Notes under the pieces: generated by a model | The model's database searches: none | Seen by the model: only the letters and a program-made list of their open reading frames with translations | What the model was told of the DNA's origin: nothing | DNA from: Acidobacteriaceae bacterium | GTDB lineage: Bacteria > Acidobacteriota > Terriglobia > Terriglobales > Acidobacteriaceae | Reading direction: 5' to 3' | DNA length: 64,000 bases | NCBI GenBank assembly: GCA_021323655.1 | Contig: JAJPKO010000026.1 | Span: 31,339 to 95,338 of the forward strand | Shown here: piece after piece, positions 26,501-36,541 of the stretch | Layout of the letters: each line of letters starts with the position of its first letter | Numbering within the stretch: position 1 is the first letter of the stretch | Position numbers and translations under genes: made by a program

Positions 26501-26544
26501 CTGGCAGCAACTCCCTTTGCATTAACTAGCTTTGGCCTCAGACA

Positions 26545-26937
26545 ATGGAAATGAGCGCACAATTCACGGTCCTTTGTGTGGATGATGAGGCCATCGGGCT
26601 ACAGATCAGAAAGGCCCTCCTGGAACATGCCGGATACCACGTTCTGACGGCCCTGAGCGGAGAAGAGGGGCTTGTTCTGCTGGAAGGGCATGCCGTAGAT
26701 GTGGTGCTTCTTGATTACCTGATGCCAGGGATGAATGGCGGCGAAGTGGCCGCCAGGATGCGCGCAATGCGACCGGGAATTCCTATCCTGCTGCATTCTG
26801 CCTGTGTGGACCTGCCTGCTGATATTCGTGATTTGGTGGACGATGTTCTGGCCAAGGGCGAAGGCCCGCATGCCCTGCTCCAGAGACTGCGCCAGATCCT
26901 GGAGGCAGCGAAACTGGCCGTGAAGAGGGAGATGTGA
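26545..26937 (+). CDS. Single-domain response regulator (receiver only)
   Basis: 130 residues, receiver domain only: acidic pocket CVDDE (residues 11-15), phospho-acceptor D57 (VVLLDYLMPGMNGG), and Lys in VLAKGEG near the C-terminus. No DNA-binding or enzymatic output domain follows, so it acts through protein contacts, perhaps as a phosphate sink or relay for the overlapping kinase. Start could also be the ATG at 26551. The stop overlaps the GTG start of the kinase (ATGTGA), so the regulator is translated first. Confidence 0.85.
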   Translation: MEMSAQFTVLCVDDEAIGLQIRKALLEHAGYHVLTALSGEEGLVLLEGHAVDVVLLDYLMPGMNGGEVAARMRAMRPGIPILLHSACVDLPADIRDLVDDVLAKGEGPHALLQRLRQILEAAKLAVKREM

Positions 26938-28700
26938 ACCTTCAGGAATTCCAGAGGGTCCTTCGGCAGGCCTTTTTTGTTCCCATCCTGGCACTTCTGG
27001 CGCTGGCCGGTGTTCTTTTGTGGCAGATTACCAGCGCCCAGAAAGCACAGCAATGGCTGGACCACAGCGATGAGGTCAGCGCGGGAATCGCCGAACTCGA
27101 AGGACTGATTATGGATCAGGAGACGGGGCTGCGCGGTTATGAGCTGACGGGCGACGCTGCCATGCTCGCTCCTTACAAGGCCGCCGTCCCGCTGATTGCC
27201 CGCCGTTTTGCATCGTTGCGGGAGATGGTTTCTGACAACCCGGCACAGGAAACAAACCTGTTGCACATCGAGAAACGGTATGATCAATGGCTTTCTTTTG
27301 CGGAAGGCCTGCTGGCCCGGCCTGACACGTTTTCTGATCGCGCTCTGAACCGCCACGGCGGCGATCTGATGTATGCCGTGCGGAGTTCGATTCGCCAGAT
27401 GAGACAGGTGGAAGAGCGGCTGAGGCAAGGGCGGCTGGAACACTCGATTGTCCTGGAGCGGCGTGAAATTACGGTGCTGCTGGGCGGGGCGCTGCTGGTC
27501 GGGATTCTGCTGAGTCTTTTTTCGCTCTCGCGGCTGCAGAGGGTTTCAGATGTTTATCAGAAATCACTGGGCGAGATCCACGAAGGCAGAGAGTGGCTGC
27601 GCACTACGTTGCGTTCGATTGGTGATGCGGTGATTGTGTGCGAGGCCGATGGTTCTGTGGAATTCATGAACCCGGTGGCCGAGCAACTGACAGGGTGGCC
27701 AAAGGAAGAGGCAGCGGGCCATCCACTCAGCGAAGTATTTCGCATTGTGAATGAATTCACGAATGAAGAAGCGGAAAATCCGGTGGAGAAGGTCCGGCGG
27801 CTCAACAAAGTGATTGCGTTGGCAAACCATACGGTCCTCATTGCCCGGAATGAATTGCGCCACATTATTGATGACAGCGCTGCGCCGATCTTTGGAAAAG
27901 CAGGAGAACTTGCCGGGGTGGTGCTGGTCTTCCGCGATGTGACGGAGAAACGACGCGCCGAAGCGGCACTTACCGCCAGCGAAAAACTGGCAGTCGCGGG
28001 CCGGCTTGCGGCCAGCATCGCCCATGAGATCCATAATCCGCTGGACTCCATTGGAAACCTGCATTATCTGCTGGCCGAGGAAACGGACCCGGTACGTCGC
28101 GCGGAGTATCTGAAACTGGCGCAGCAGGAGCTGGACCGTACGCTCCAGATCAGCCGCAGCCTTCTGAATCTTTACCGGGAGCCGAATGCTCCGGTACAGA
28201 TAGACATTGCGGATCTGATTGGCAGTGTACTGCTGCTGTTGAAACGGAGACTTGATAACCAGAGCGTTTCCGTAGCGTATAGACCGGCGGATTTGGCAAT
28301 AATTGAAGGCTTCCCCGCGGAGCTGCGGCAGGTGTTTACCAACCTGATCATCAATGCCGCCGAGGCCACCGGAGCACAGGGAAAAATTCAAATCAGCATA
28401 CACGAAGCGCCCTCAGAAGAACTTCGCGGCTCCGGAGTGATCGTAGAAATACTCGATAGCGGCCCGGGCATACCGGCCGCGATTGCGCAGAAATTGTTCC
28501 AACCTTTCTTTACGACCAAAGGAAACCATGGCACCGGACTTGGACTGTGGATCAGCATGGGGATTGTGCAGAAACATGGTGGCTCGATTCAGATAAGCAA
28601 CAGCACCCATCCAGAATTGCACGGCGCGTGTGTGCGGGTCTTTTTGCCCACACGCACGCTGATGACTTCTCTGTCGCGGACGACGGCGTATACAGGTTAA
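26934..28700 (+). CDS. Membrane sensor histidine kinase with CHASE3-like, PAS and kinase domains
   Basis: 588 residues, GTG start overlapping the regulator stop by 4 nt. TM1 (FFVPILALLALAGVLLWQI), an extracytoplasmic helical domain of about 150 residues with the CHASE3-like segment LIMDQETGLRGYELTGD, TM2 (VLLGGALLVGILLSLFSL), a PAS domain (about 218-345, RSIGDAVIVCEADGSVEFMN), HisKA with H364 (SIAHEIHNPLDSIGN) and HATPase_c (NLIINAAEAT, ILDSGPGIP, GTGLGLWIS). The substrate is probably the single-domain receiver encoded upstream, but other regulators are possible. It converges on an RND gene 24 nt away. Confidence 0.9.
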   Translation: MNLQEFQRVLRQAFFVPILALLALAGVLLWQITSAQKAQQWLDHSDEVSAGIAELEGLIMDQETGLRGYELTGDAAMLAPYKAAVPLIARRFASLREMVSDNPAQETNLLHIEKRYDQWLSFAEGLLARPDTFSDRALNRHGGDLMYAVRSSIRQMRQVEERLRQGRLEHSIVLERREITVLLGGALLVGILLSLFSLSRLQRVSDVYQKSLGEIHEGREWLRTTLRSIGDAVIVCEADGSVEFMNPVAEQLTGWPKEEAAGHPLSEVFRIVNEFTNEEAENPVEKVRRLNKVIALANHTVLIARNELRHIIDDSAAPIFGKAGELAGVVLVFRDVTEKRRAEAALTASEKLAVAGRLAASIAHEIHNPLDSIGNLHYLLAEETDPVRRAEYLKLAQQELDRTLQISRSLLNLYREPNAPVQIDIADLIGSVLLLLKRRLDNQSVSVAYRPADLAIIEGFPAELRQVFTNLIINAAEATGAQGKIQISIHEAPSEELRGSGVIVEILDSGPGIPAAIAQKLFQPFFTTKGNHGTGLGLWISMGIVQKHGGSIQISNSTHPELHGACVRVFLPTRTLMTSLSRTTAYTG

Positions 28701-28724
28701 AAGATCGGACGCGACCTACGCTTG

Positions 28725-31700
28725 CTAATCGCCCGTTGCAGTTTCGGGGCGGGTGCGGCTGACTTCTCCTTTTTCAAAGCGCTTGCCGAAGCGCTGCACG
28801 CGCAGTTGCAGCTTGTCAAAGAAGAGATAGACCACCGGCGTGGTAAACAATGTCATCATCTGAGAAACGATCAGGCCGCCAACGATGGTGATGCCGAGCG
28901 GCTGACGAAGTGCTGATCCCGTTCCGCGGCCCAGCGCCAGCGGAAGCCCGCCAAAGAGCGCAGCCAGGGTCGTCATCATAACGGGGCGGAAGCGCAGGAT
29001 GCAGGCCTCGTAGATCGCCTCGTCGCTGCTCTTCCCTGCCTGTCGCTCCTGCATCAGCGCAAAGTCAATCATCATGATGGCGTTCTTCTTCACTATGCCA
29101 ATCAGCAGAATGATGCCGATGATGGCAATCACGCTCAGGTCCGTGTGCGTGATCAGCAGCGCAAGAATCGCGCCCACGCCCGCAGAAGGCAGCGTGGAAA
29201 GAATGGTAATGGGATGGATGTAACTCTCATACAAAATGCCCAGCACAATGTAGACCGCGGCCAGCGCTGTGATGATGAGGAACGGCTCGCTCGAAAGTGA
29301 GGACTGGAAGGCCTGCGCTGTGCCCTGAAAACTGCCGTGCACGCTGGAGGGCATGCCAATATCGGCTTCAGCATTTTGCAGCGCGGTCACCGCCTGTCCC
29401 AGCGAGACCCCGGGTGCCAGATTAAAGCTGAGCGTTACGGCCGGGAACTGTCCCTGATGGTTGACCGCCAGCGACGTACGCCCGGGTTCAAATTTGGTGA
29501 CTGCGGTTAACGGAACGCTCGTGCCGTTGGAGGATTTGATGTAGATGTTGCTGAGCGCCTGCGGATCACGCTGATACTGCGGGGCCACTTCCATCACCAC
29601 GTGGTACTGGTTGAGCGACGTGTACATGGTAGAGACCTGCCGCTGTCCAAAAGCGTCGTACAACACGTTGTCAATCGTGGTAGGCGAAAGGGCGAGCCGC
29701 GCGGCGGTATCGCGATCAATCACCAGATTGGCGGCGAGGCCCTGGTCCTGCTGGTCGGTCGAAGCATCGCGCAATTCAGGCATGGTGCGCATCTTTTCGA
29801 GCAGCTTCGGCGCCCACTCGTTCAGCTCCTTGATGTCCTGGTCTTCCAGCGTGTACTGGTATTGTGCGTCGCTCATGCGCGCGCCCACGCTCAGGTCCTG
29901 GGATGCCTGAAGAATGAGCGTGACGCCGGGAATGTGCGCAAGCTTTGGACGCAGCCGGTTGATGATCTGGTCGGCGCTCACGCCGTTTCGCTCGCTCAGC
30001 GGCTTGAGCGTAATGAACATGCGGCCCACGTTGGTAGTGGCGCCGCCCCCGCTGCCTCCGGCAAAGGCCACAACCGATTGCACGCCGGGATCGCGCTGGA
30101 CAATATCTGCGAGCTGCGCCTGCTTCTGCTGCATGTCCTCAAAAGATATGTCCTGCGAAGCGCGCGTGATGCCCATCATGCGGCCGGTGTCCTGCTGCGG
30201 GAAGAAGCCCTTGGGCACGAGGATGAAGAGATAAATATTCAGGAAGAATGTCGCGATTGTGATGAGCAACACCGGAACTTTATGCGCGATGACCCAGCGC
30301 AGTCCGTGGCCATACATCTTCAGCATCCCGGTAAAGAAGCGCTCGCTCAGCATATAAATACGGCCATGCCGTTGCCCGGTGTACGGCTTCAGGAACTTCG
30401 CGCACATCATCGGCGTTGTGGTGAGCGAGACCATCAGAGACATGGCGATGGCCACGCTCAGCGTGACGGCGAATTCGCGGAAGAGCCTGCCCACGATGCC
30501 ACCCATCAACAGAATAGGAATGAAGACGGCGATGAGAGACGTGCTCATCGAGAGCACCGTGAAACCGATCTCCTTTGAGCCTTTCATCGCGGCCTCATAG
30601 GGCGAGAGGCCCATCTCGAGATAGCGCGTGATGTTCTCGATCACAACAATGGCGTCGTCCACCACAAAGCCGGTAGAGATAGTCAGCGCCATCAGCGAAA
30701 GATTGTCCAGCGAATAGCCCAGCAGATACATCACGCCGAAGGTGCCCACCAGCGACAGCGGCACGGCGACGCTGGGAATGATGGTGGCCCATACATTGCG
30801 CAGAAAAAGGAAGACCACCAGCACCACCAGCGTCACGCTGATGAGCAGCGAGATTTCTACATCGAGAACAGAGGCCCGGATCGTAATCGTGCGATCAAGA
30901 ACAACCTGAAAGTGGATCAGCGGCGAGATGGATGCCTCCAGTTCAGGAAGCGCAGCGTAAAGGCGGTCTACCGTGTCAATCACGTTCGCGCCGGGCACCT
31001 TAAAGACGATGACCAGCACCGAAGGCTTGCCATTGGCGAGACCAGCAGTGTGAATGTCTGCGACCGAATCTTCCACCCGGGCAATGTCACTCAGCCGCAC
31101 CGCTGCCCCGGTTGCAGGATTGTAGCCGATGACCAGCGGAGCATACTCATCGGCCTTCATGAGCTGGTCGTTGTCCGCAATGGTGGACATGCGGCCGCCC
31201 GCCTTCAGATATCCTTTCGCCAGATTCATGTTCACCTGGCCCAGAGCAGTACGCACGCCTTCCAGACCAATGCCGTAGGAGCTTAACTGCATCGGGTTCA
31301 GCTCCACGCGCACGGCGGGCTGCGCGCTGCCACCCACAAAGACCTGCCCTACTCCGGTTATTTGCGAAAGCTTCTGCGCCAGAATGGAGTCCGCGGCATC
31401 GTACATCTGCCCCTTCGTCAGCACGTCCGACGTAAGCGCGAGGATCATGATCGGCGCGTCCGATGGATTGATCTTGCGGTACGTCGGATTTTCCGGCATG
31501 TTCGCAGGCAGATTGCTGCGTGCCGCATTGATGGCGGCCTGCACATCGCGCGCTGCTCCGTCAATGTCGCGCGCAAGATCAAATTGCAGATTGACGTTGC
31601 TGCCGCCCAGCGAACTCGACGAGGTCATCTGCGTCACGCCCGCGATGCGTCCAAACTGGCGCTCCAGCGGCGTGGCAATCGCAGCGGCCACCGTCTCCGG

Positions 31701-31865
31701 ACTCGCGCCCGGCAGTCCTCCATAGACGGAGATGGTGGGGAATTCAACTTCCGGCAGTGAAGCCACCGGCAGAAGATTGTAGGCCACCGCGCCCGCCATC
31801 AGCAGAGCAAGACTCAGCAGCGTGGTCGCCACTGGCCGTCGAATAAAAGGCGCGGAAAGATGCAT
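28725..31865 (-). CDS. RND multidrug efflux permease, second of a tandem pair (MdtC-like)
   Basis: About 1046 residues, HAE1-type RND permease. Start taken at 31865 (MHLSAPFIRRPVATTLLSLA), 8 nt after the preceding permease stop; the frame extends to 31934 inside that gene. Twelve membrane helices in two halves, with the TM4 proton-relay Asp pair in [34 protein letters not shown] and LNQYHVVMEVAPQYQRDP are usual pore/docking-domain segments. It shares long stretches ([37 protein letters not shown]) with the upstream permease, so it is an old tandem duplicate. As in MdtBC, the two probably form a mixed trimer. Confidence 0.92.
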   Translation of the reverse strand: MHLSAPFIRRPVATTLLSLALLMAGAVAYNLLPVASLPEVEFPTISVYGGLPGASPETVAAAIATPLERQFGRIAGVTQMTSSSSLGGSNVNLQFDLARDIDGAARDVQAAINAARSNLPANMPENPTYRKINPSDAPIMILALTSDVLTKGQMYDAADSILAQKLSQITGVGQVFVGGSAQPAVRVELNPMQLSSYGIGLEGVRTALGQVNMNLAKGYLKAGGRMSTIADNDQLMKADEYAPLVIGYNPATGAAVRLSDIARVEDSVADIHTAGLANGKPSVLVIVFKVPGANVIDTVDRLYAALPELEASISPLIHFQVVLDRTITIRASVLDVEISLLISVTLVVLVVFLFLRNVWATIIPSVAVPLSLVGTFGVMYLLGYSLDNLSLMALTISTGFVVDDAIVVIENITRYLEMGLSPYEAAMKGSKEIGFTVLSMSTSLIAVFIPILLMGGIVGRLFREFAVTLSVAIAMSLMVSLTTTPMMCAKFLKPYTGQRHGRIYMLSERFFTGMLKMYGHGLRWVIAHKVPVLLITIATFFLNIYLFILVPKGFFPQQDTGRMMGITRASQDISFEDMQQKQAQLADIVQRDPGVQSVVAFAGGSGGGATTNVGRMFITLKPLSERNGVSADQIINRLRPKLAHIPGVTLILQASQDLSVGARMSDAQYQYTLEDQDIKELNEWAPKLLEKMRTMPELRDASTDQQDQGLAANLVIDRDTAARLALSPTTIDNVLYDAFGQRQVSTMYTSLNQYHVVMEVAPQYQRDPQALSNIYIKSSNGTSVPLTAVTKFEPGRTSLAVNHQGQFPAVTLSFNLAPGVSLGQAVTALQNAEADIGMPSSVHGSFQGTAQAFQSSLSSEPFLIITALAAVYIVLGILYESYIHPITILSTLPSAGVGAILALLITHTDLSVIAIIGIILLIGIVKKNAIMMIDFALMQERQAGKSSDEAIYEACILRFRPVMMTTLAALFGGLPLALGRGTGSALRQPLGITIVGGLIVSQMMTLFTTPVVYLFFDKLQLRVQRFGKRFEKGEVSRTRPETATGD

Positions 31866-31873
31866 GGCAATCT

Positions 31874-34800
31874 CTAGTCTGCGTGGACCGCGTGCTCTTC
31901 CAGGCTGCGGCGGCCGCGCCGCCGAGCCGACCACTGGCTCAGGCGATCAAAGTACAGATACACAACCGGCGTGGTGTAGAGCGTCAGCACCTGCGAGAAG
32001 ATCAAACCGCCGACAATCGTAATGCCCAGCGGCTGGCGCAGTTCCGCACCCATGCCGCTGCCGAATGCAAGCGGCAGCCCGCCGAGCAGCGCAGCCATCG
32101 TCGTCATCATGATCGGGCGGAAGCGCAGCAGGCAGGCCTGATATATGGACTCCTCCGGCGACTTGCCTTCCCTGCGTTCGGCCTCCAGCGCGAAGTCAAT
32201 CATCATAATGGCGTTTTTCTTCACAATGCCAATCAGCAAAATGATGCCGATGATACCGATCACGTTAAGGTCGAGCTTGAACATCAGCAGTGCGAGAATC
32301 GCGCCCACACCCGCAGAGGGCAGCGTCGAAAGAATCGTGATGGGGTGGATGTAGCTCTCATACAGCACGCCCAGCACAATGTAGACAGTGATGAGCGCGG
32401 CAAGAATCAGCAGCGGCTCATTCGAGAGCGACGCCTGGAACGACGCAGCCGTCCCCTGGAAGGTCGCGTTGATGCTGGCCGGCATCCCCATGCCCCGCTC
32501 GACAGATTTGATCGCATTTACCGCATCTCCCAGCGACGCGCCCGGCGCAAGATTAAAGGAGATGGTCGCAACCGGGAACTGCCCGAGATGATTGATGGCC
32601 AGCGGCGTGTTGGTCTGCGAGATTTTTACGAACGCGCTCAGCGGCACCTGTGTCCCGGTGGAAGACGGCACATAAATTTTGCTCAGGTCATCGGCCGTGC
32701 GCTGGAACTCGGGCTGCACCTCCAGCACCACGTGATACTGGTTCAACTGCGTGAACATGGTCGAGACCTGCCGCTGTCCAAAAGCGTCATACAGCACGTT
32801 GTCAATGTTCTGCATGGAGACGCCGAGGCGTGAGGCAGTGTCGCGGTCTATGTCGAGCGTCGTCTGAAGACCGTTGTCCTGCAGGTCGCTGGCAACATCG
32901 CGCAACTCGGGCCGTTTTTGCAGCTCAGCCACAATGCGCGGGACCCATGTGCTCAGCTCGCGGCCATCCACATCTTCCAGCGTGTACTGGTATTGCGTGC
33001 GGCTCACGGTATCGGCCACGGTCAGGTCCTGCAGCGCCTGCAAATACAGCGTGATGCCTTCCACCTGCGCCAGCTTTGGCTCCAGACGCCGAATGATCTC
33101 ATCGGCGCGGCTCTTGCGCTGCGAGAGCGGCTTCAGGTTGATCTGGATGCGCCCGGTGTTCATCGTCATATTGGTGCCGTCCACGCCAATAAACGATGAG
33201 AGGCTTTCTACATCCGGGTCCTGCAAAATCACATGCGCCAGCGTCTCCTGCCGGCGCGACATCTCTTTAAACGAGACCGTCTGCGGCGCCTCTGAGATGC
33301 CAAGCAGCACGCCCGTGTCTTCTACCGGAAAGAAGCCCTTGGGTACATATATATACAGCAGCACGGTGAGCACCAGCGTCGCCAGCGTCACCATCAGAGT
33401 AATGAAGCGGTGGCGCAGGACCGTTTGCAGCGTCCGCCCGTAGAAGGCGATCACCCGCTCGAAAAGGTCTTCCGTCCTGCGATAGAACCAGCCCTGCTCT
33501 TCTGGTGGCTTGTGCCGCAGGATCTTCGCGCACATCATCGGCGTCAGCGTCAGCGAGACGACTGCGGAAACCAGAATCGTGACCGCCAGCGTAATGGCAA
33601 ACTCGCGAAAGAGCCGCCCCACCACATCGCCCATAAAGAGCAGCGGAATCAGCACGGCAATCAGCGATACTGTCAGTGAAACGATGGTAAAGCCAATCTG
33701 CTCCGAGCCTTTAAGCGCAGCCTCCAGCGGCGAGTCGCCTTCTTCCAGAAAGCGGCTGATGTTCTCAATCATCACAATGGCATCGTCTACAACGAAGCCA
33801 GTCGAGATGGTCAACGCCATCAGCGTGAGGTTGTTCAGGCTATAGCCCAGCAGATACATCACGCCAAAGGTACCTACCAGCGAAAGCGGGACCGCAACGC
33901 TGGGAATGATGGTGGCCGAAAGGTTCCGCAGAAAAAGAAAGATGACCATCACCACCAGTGCAATGGTCAGCATCAGCTCAAACTGTACATCCGCAACCGA
34001 GGAGCGGATGGTCACCGTGCGGTCCGTCAGCGTGACGACATCAATCGAAGCAGGCAGGCTCGCCTTCAGTTGCGGCAGCAGCTTCTCAATGCGGTCCACC
34101 ACGCCGATAATATTTGCCCCCGGCTGCCGCTGAATGTTCACGATGACCGCGGGAACTTCGTTCATCCACGAAGCGCGCAGCGAATTTTCCGCTCCATTCA
34201 CCACCGTGGCCACGTCCTGCAGCCGCACCGGAGCGCCATTGCGATAAGCAACGACGACCGGATTATAAGAAGCCGAGGTCAGCAGCTGGTCGTTCGCGTC
34301 AATGGTGTAGGTCTGGCGCGTGCCATTCAGGCTGCCCTTGGCCTGATTCACATTGTTCGCGGCCACTTGCGTGCGAATGTCCTCCAGGCTCAACCCATAC
34401 GCTGCAAGCTGCGAAGGATTCGCCTGGATGCGCACTGCGGGTTTCTGCCCACCGGCAATGGCCACAAGGCCCACGCCGGAAACCTGCGAAATCTTCTGCG
34501 CAAGGTTGGTGTCCGCCAGGTCCTCCACCTCGGGCAGCGGCATTGTTTTTGAGGTGAGCGCCAAAGTCAGAATCGGCTGGTCCGCGGGATTGACTTTGCT
34601 GTAGACCGGCGGGTTCGGCAGATCATTCGGCAGAAAACTCTGCGCCGCATTGATGCCGGCCTGCACTTCCTGCTCGGCAACATCAATGTCTTCAGAAAGT
34701 GCAAACTGCAGCGTTATGACTGACCCACCCTGCGAGCTGGTCGAAGTCATCTGGTTCAACCCCGGCATCTGCCCAAACTGGCGCTCCAGCGGCGCGGTCA

Positions 34801-34987
34801 CCGACGACGCCATCACATCCGGGCTTGCACCGGGATAAAACGTCACTACCTGAATCGTGGGGTAATCCACCTCTGGCAGTGCCGAAACAGGAAGCTGGCG
34901 ATATGCGACAAAGCCGGCCAGCAGGATCGCCGCCATCAGCAGCGACGTCGCCACAGGCCGAAGAATAAATGGCCGGGAAGGACTCAT
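31874..34987 (-). CDS. RND multidrug efflux permease, first of a tandem pair (MdtB-like)
   Basis: 1037 residues, starting [26 protein letters not shown]. The TM4 proton-relay pair is in [41 protein letters not shown] and [21 protein letters not shown] match the MdtB/MdtC group of HAE1 pumps. It lies 6 nt after the adaptor stop and 8 nt before the second permease, making an adaptor-permease-permease operon without its own outer membrane factor; TolC-type proteins encoded elsewhere (for example 42690-44273) may serve. Confidence 0.93.
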   Translation of the reverse strand: MSPSRPFILRPVATSLLMAAILLAGFVAYRQLPVSALPEVDYPTIQVVTFYPGASPDVMASSVTAPLERQFGQMPGLNQMTSTSSQGGSVITLQFALSEDIDVAEQEVQAGINAAQSFLPNDLPNPPVYSKVNPADQPILTLALTSKTMPLPEVEDLADTNLAQKISQVSGVGLVAIAGGQKPAVRIQANPSQLAAYGLSLEDIRTQVAANNVNQAKGSLNGTRQTYTIDANDQLLTSASYNPVVVAYRNGAPVRLQDVATVVNGAENSLRASWMNEVPAVIVNIQRQPGANIIGVVDRIEKLLPQLKASLPASIDVVTLTDRTVTIRSSVADVQFELMLTIALVVMVIFLFLRNLSATIIPSVAVPLSLVGTFGVMYLLGYSLNNLTLMALTISTGFVVDDAIVMIENISRFLEEGDSPLEAALKGSEQIGFTIVSLTVSLIAVLIPLLFMGDVVGRLFREFAITLAVTILVSAVVSLTLTPMMCAKILRHKPPEEQGWFYRRTEDLFERVIAFYGRTLQTVLRHRFITLMVTLATLVLTVLLYIYVPKGFFPVEDTGVLLGISEAPQTVSFKEMSRRQETLAHVILQDPDVESLSSFIGVDGTNMTMNTGRIQINLKPLSQRKSRADEIIRRLEPKLAQVEGITLYLQALQDLTVADTVSRTQYQYTLEDVDGRELSTWVPRIVAELQKRPELRDVASDLQDNGLQTTLDIDRDTASRLGVSMQNIDNVLYDAFGQRQVSTMFTQLNQYHVVLEVQPEFQRTADDLSKIYVPSSTGTQVPLSAFVKISQTNTPLAINHLGQFPVATISFNLAPGASLGDAVNAIKSVERGMGMPASINATFQGTAASFQASLSNEPLLILAALITVYIVLGVLYESYIHPITILSTLPSAGVGAILALLMFKLDLNVIGIIGIILLIGIVKKNAIMMIDFALEAERREGKSPEESIYQACLLRFRPIMMTTMAALLGGLPLAFGSGMGAELRQPLGITIVGGLIFSQVLTLYTTPVVYLYFDRLSQWSARRRGRRSLEEHAVHAD

Positions 34988-34993
34988 GGCCGC

Positions 34994-36253
34994 CTACTGC
35001 CCCATCATTCCATTACTGCTGCCGCTTTGCTGCGCGGAACGGTTGCGCGTCATGGGGCGCGGGTCCACCCTGGTACCTTCGCGCAGCTTGTCGGCGCCAT
35101 CGGTCACCACCATGTCGCCGGGTTTAAGACCGCTCGAAAAAATCGCCGTTATGCCTTCCGTTACGTCCACCTTCACCTGTTGAATGGCAACCGTCTTGTC
35201 CGGCTTCACAATCCAGACAAAGTCGCCATTGGTGCCATGCTGCACTGCGGACGTGGGAGCGGTAATCGCATCCGTACGGTTCTCCAGCACCAGGTGTACA
35301 TTCACAAACTGGTTGGGGAAGAGCTGCTCGTCCTTGTTCGGGAAGACGGCCTTGAGCTTGCCGGTGCCCGTAGTGGTGTCAATCTGGTTGTCAGCTGTGA
35401 GCAGTTGTCCGTTGGCAATATGGATCGTGTCGGAGCGGTCAAATGCCTCCGCCTGGAGCGTCTTCGACCTGCTCATCTTACTGAACACGCGCGGCAACTG
35501 GTCTTCCGGAAGAGTAAAAAGGACTGCGATGGGCTGGAATTGATTGATGACGATCAGATTGGTGGTGTTTGCCGTTACAACGTTTCCGGGATCTACAAGA
35601 CGGAGGCCGACTCTTCCAGTAATAGGCGATGTGATGTGACAGTACTGCACATTGAGTGCATCGGCATCAATCGCAGCCTGGTCGGCCTTGATAGTACCTT
35701 CATAATTTCCAAAGTTCGCCGCCTGCGCATCAAGGGATTCTTTTGAAACCACTCCCTGATCGTAAAGAGCTTTATAGCGGTTGTATTCCGCCTGCGCATT
35801 TTTGAGCTGTGCCTGGTCCTTGGCAAGCTGCCCTTTGGCCTGGTCCAGCAATGCCTGATAGGGACGCGGATCAATCGTCATCAGCTCATCGCCCTGATGC
35901 ACGTCCTGCCCTTCCTTAAAGTTCACGCGCAGCAGCTCACCTGTCACCCGCGGCTTTACGGTGACAGAGTAGTACGGAGTCACCGTCCCCAGCGCAGTAA
36001 TGTAGACCGGCATGCCCTTCTGTTGTACGCTGGCCACCTGCACCGGAATGGCACGGTTGGCCATGGCCGCCAGTTGCGCCGCAGCCTGCTTGTTGGCCTT
36101 GTCATTCGCAGTCACAATGCGCCAGATGATGAATCCCACTACGCCAAGCACCAGCAGAAAAATGATGGTTGTGCGAACACGATGGTGCTGTGGCGGAGGA
36201 GGAACGGCGGGCGCAGTCCCGGTGGCAGGCTGCGTGGTTTGCGTGGACGACAT
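34994..36253 (-). CDS. RND efflux periplasmic adaptor (membrane fusion protein, MdtA-like)
   Basis: About 419 residues. Start placed at 36253 (MSSTQTTQPATG), preceded by GGAAGAA; the frame runs on to 36331 without support. A cytoplasmic Pro-rich N-terminus and a single membrane anchor (TTIIFLLVLGVVGFIIWRIV) lead to the barrel-lipoyl-hairpin architecture: TALGTVTPYYSVTVKPRVTGELLRV, the coiled-coil hairpin (LLDQAKGQLAKDQAQLKNAQAEYNR), then the second lipoyl half (YCHITSPITGRVGLRLVDPG). It bridges the tandem RND permeases to an outer membrane duct. First gene of its operon, divergent from the HAD-UbiA gene (288 bp apart). Confidence 0.93.
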   Translation of the reverse strand: MSSTQTTQPATGTAPAVPPPPQHHRVRTTIIFLLVLGVVGFIIWRIVTANDKANKQAAAQLAAMANRAIPVQVASVQQKGMPVYITALGTVTPYYSVTVKPRVTGELLRVNFKEGQDVHQGDELMTIDPRPYQALLDQAKGQLAKDQAQLKNAQAEYNRYKALYDQGVVSKESLDAQAANFGNYEGTIKADQAAIDADALNVQYCHITSPITGRVGLRLVDPGNVVTANTTNLIVINQFQPIAVLFTLPEDQLPRVFSKMSRSKTLQAEAFDRSDTIHIANGQLLTADNQIDTTTGTGKLKAVFPNKDEQLFPNQFVNVHLVLENRTDAITAPTSAVQHGTNGDFVWIVKPDKTVAIQQVKVDVTEGITAIFSSGLKPGDMVVTDGADKLREGTRVDPRPMTRNRSAQQSGSSNGMMGQ

Positions 36254-36541
36254 AAATTCTTCCGATGACTTCCCCGGTCTTAATTTAAATTGCCGGCCCC
36301 TGATGCATTTTCTGCCGTTCCTCTCATGCAAAACTCCCTCCGGAAAGGACGCGATGAAAATGCCGTAACGTGGCCCACAAACGGTACTTATAGCGACGAG
36401 TCAACGCCCGGAAAGGTTTCCTTCGTTCCCGCATTCTTACCGGGGCCGGAACGCCAGTTCTATATTCTATGCAAGACCGGTTCCATCGTCATTTTCCCTG
36501 AAAATTGCATCCCATGGCCCAGCAATTAGAGTTAAAGAAGA

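Larger units (their letters stand above)
26014..26544. other. 531-bp non-coding interval between phoB and the orphan two-component pair
   Basis: It holds the putative Pho box (26073-26089), a region at 26315-26353 in which an ATTGTTTATT...TTGCAGCA unit occurs twice almost in tandem, and a candidate promoter at 26473-26500. An open frame on the minus strand covers most of it but has Cys/Asn-rich, family-less sequence and unusual composition, and I do not accept it as a gene. AT content is visibly higher than in neighbouring genes. Confidence 0.5.

Noticed and set aside
26031..26522. 163-codon minus-strand frame in the gap upstream of phoB
   Set aside because: Cys/Asn-rich sequence without a family, no ribosome binding site, and it would cover the likely promoters of both flanking units. 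Left as non-coding, with low certainty.
29601..30578. 325-codon plus-strand frame inside the RND permease
   Set aside because: Low-complexity His/Arg/Glu content typical of antisense to membrane-protein codons.
31883..32833. 316-codon plus-strand frame inside the other RND permease
   Set aside because: Same reason: shadow of a GC-rich coding strand.
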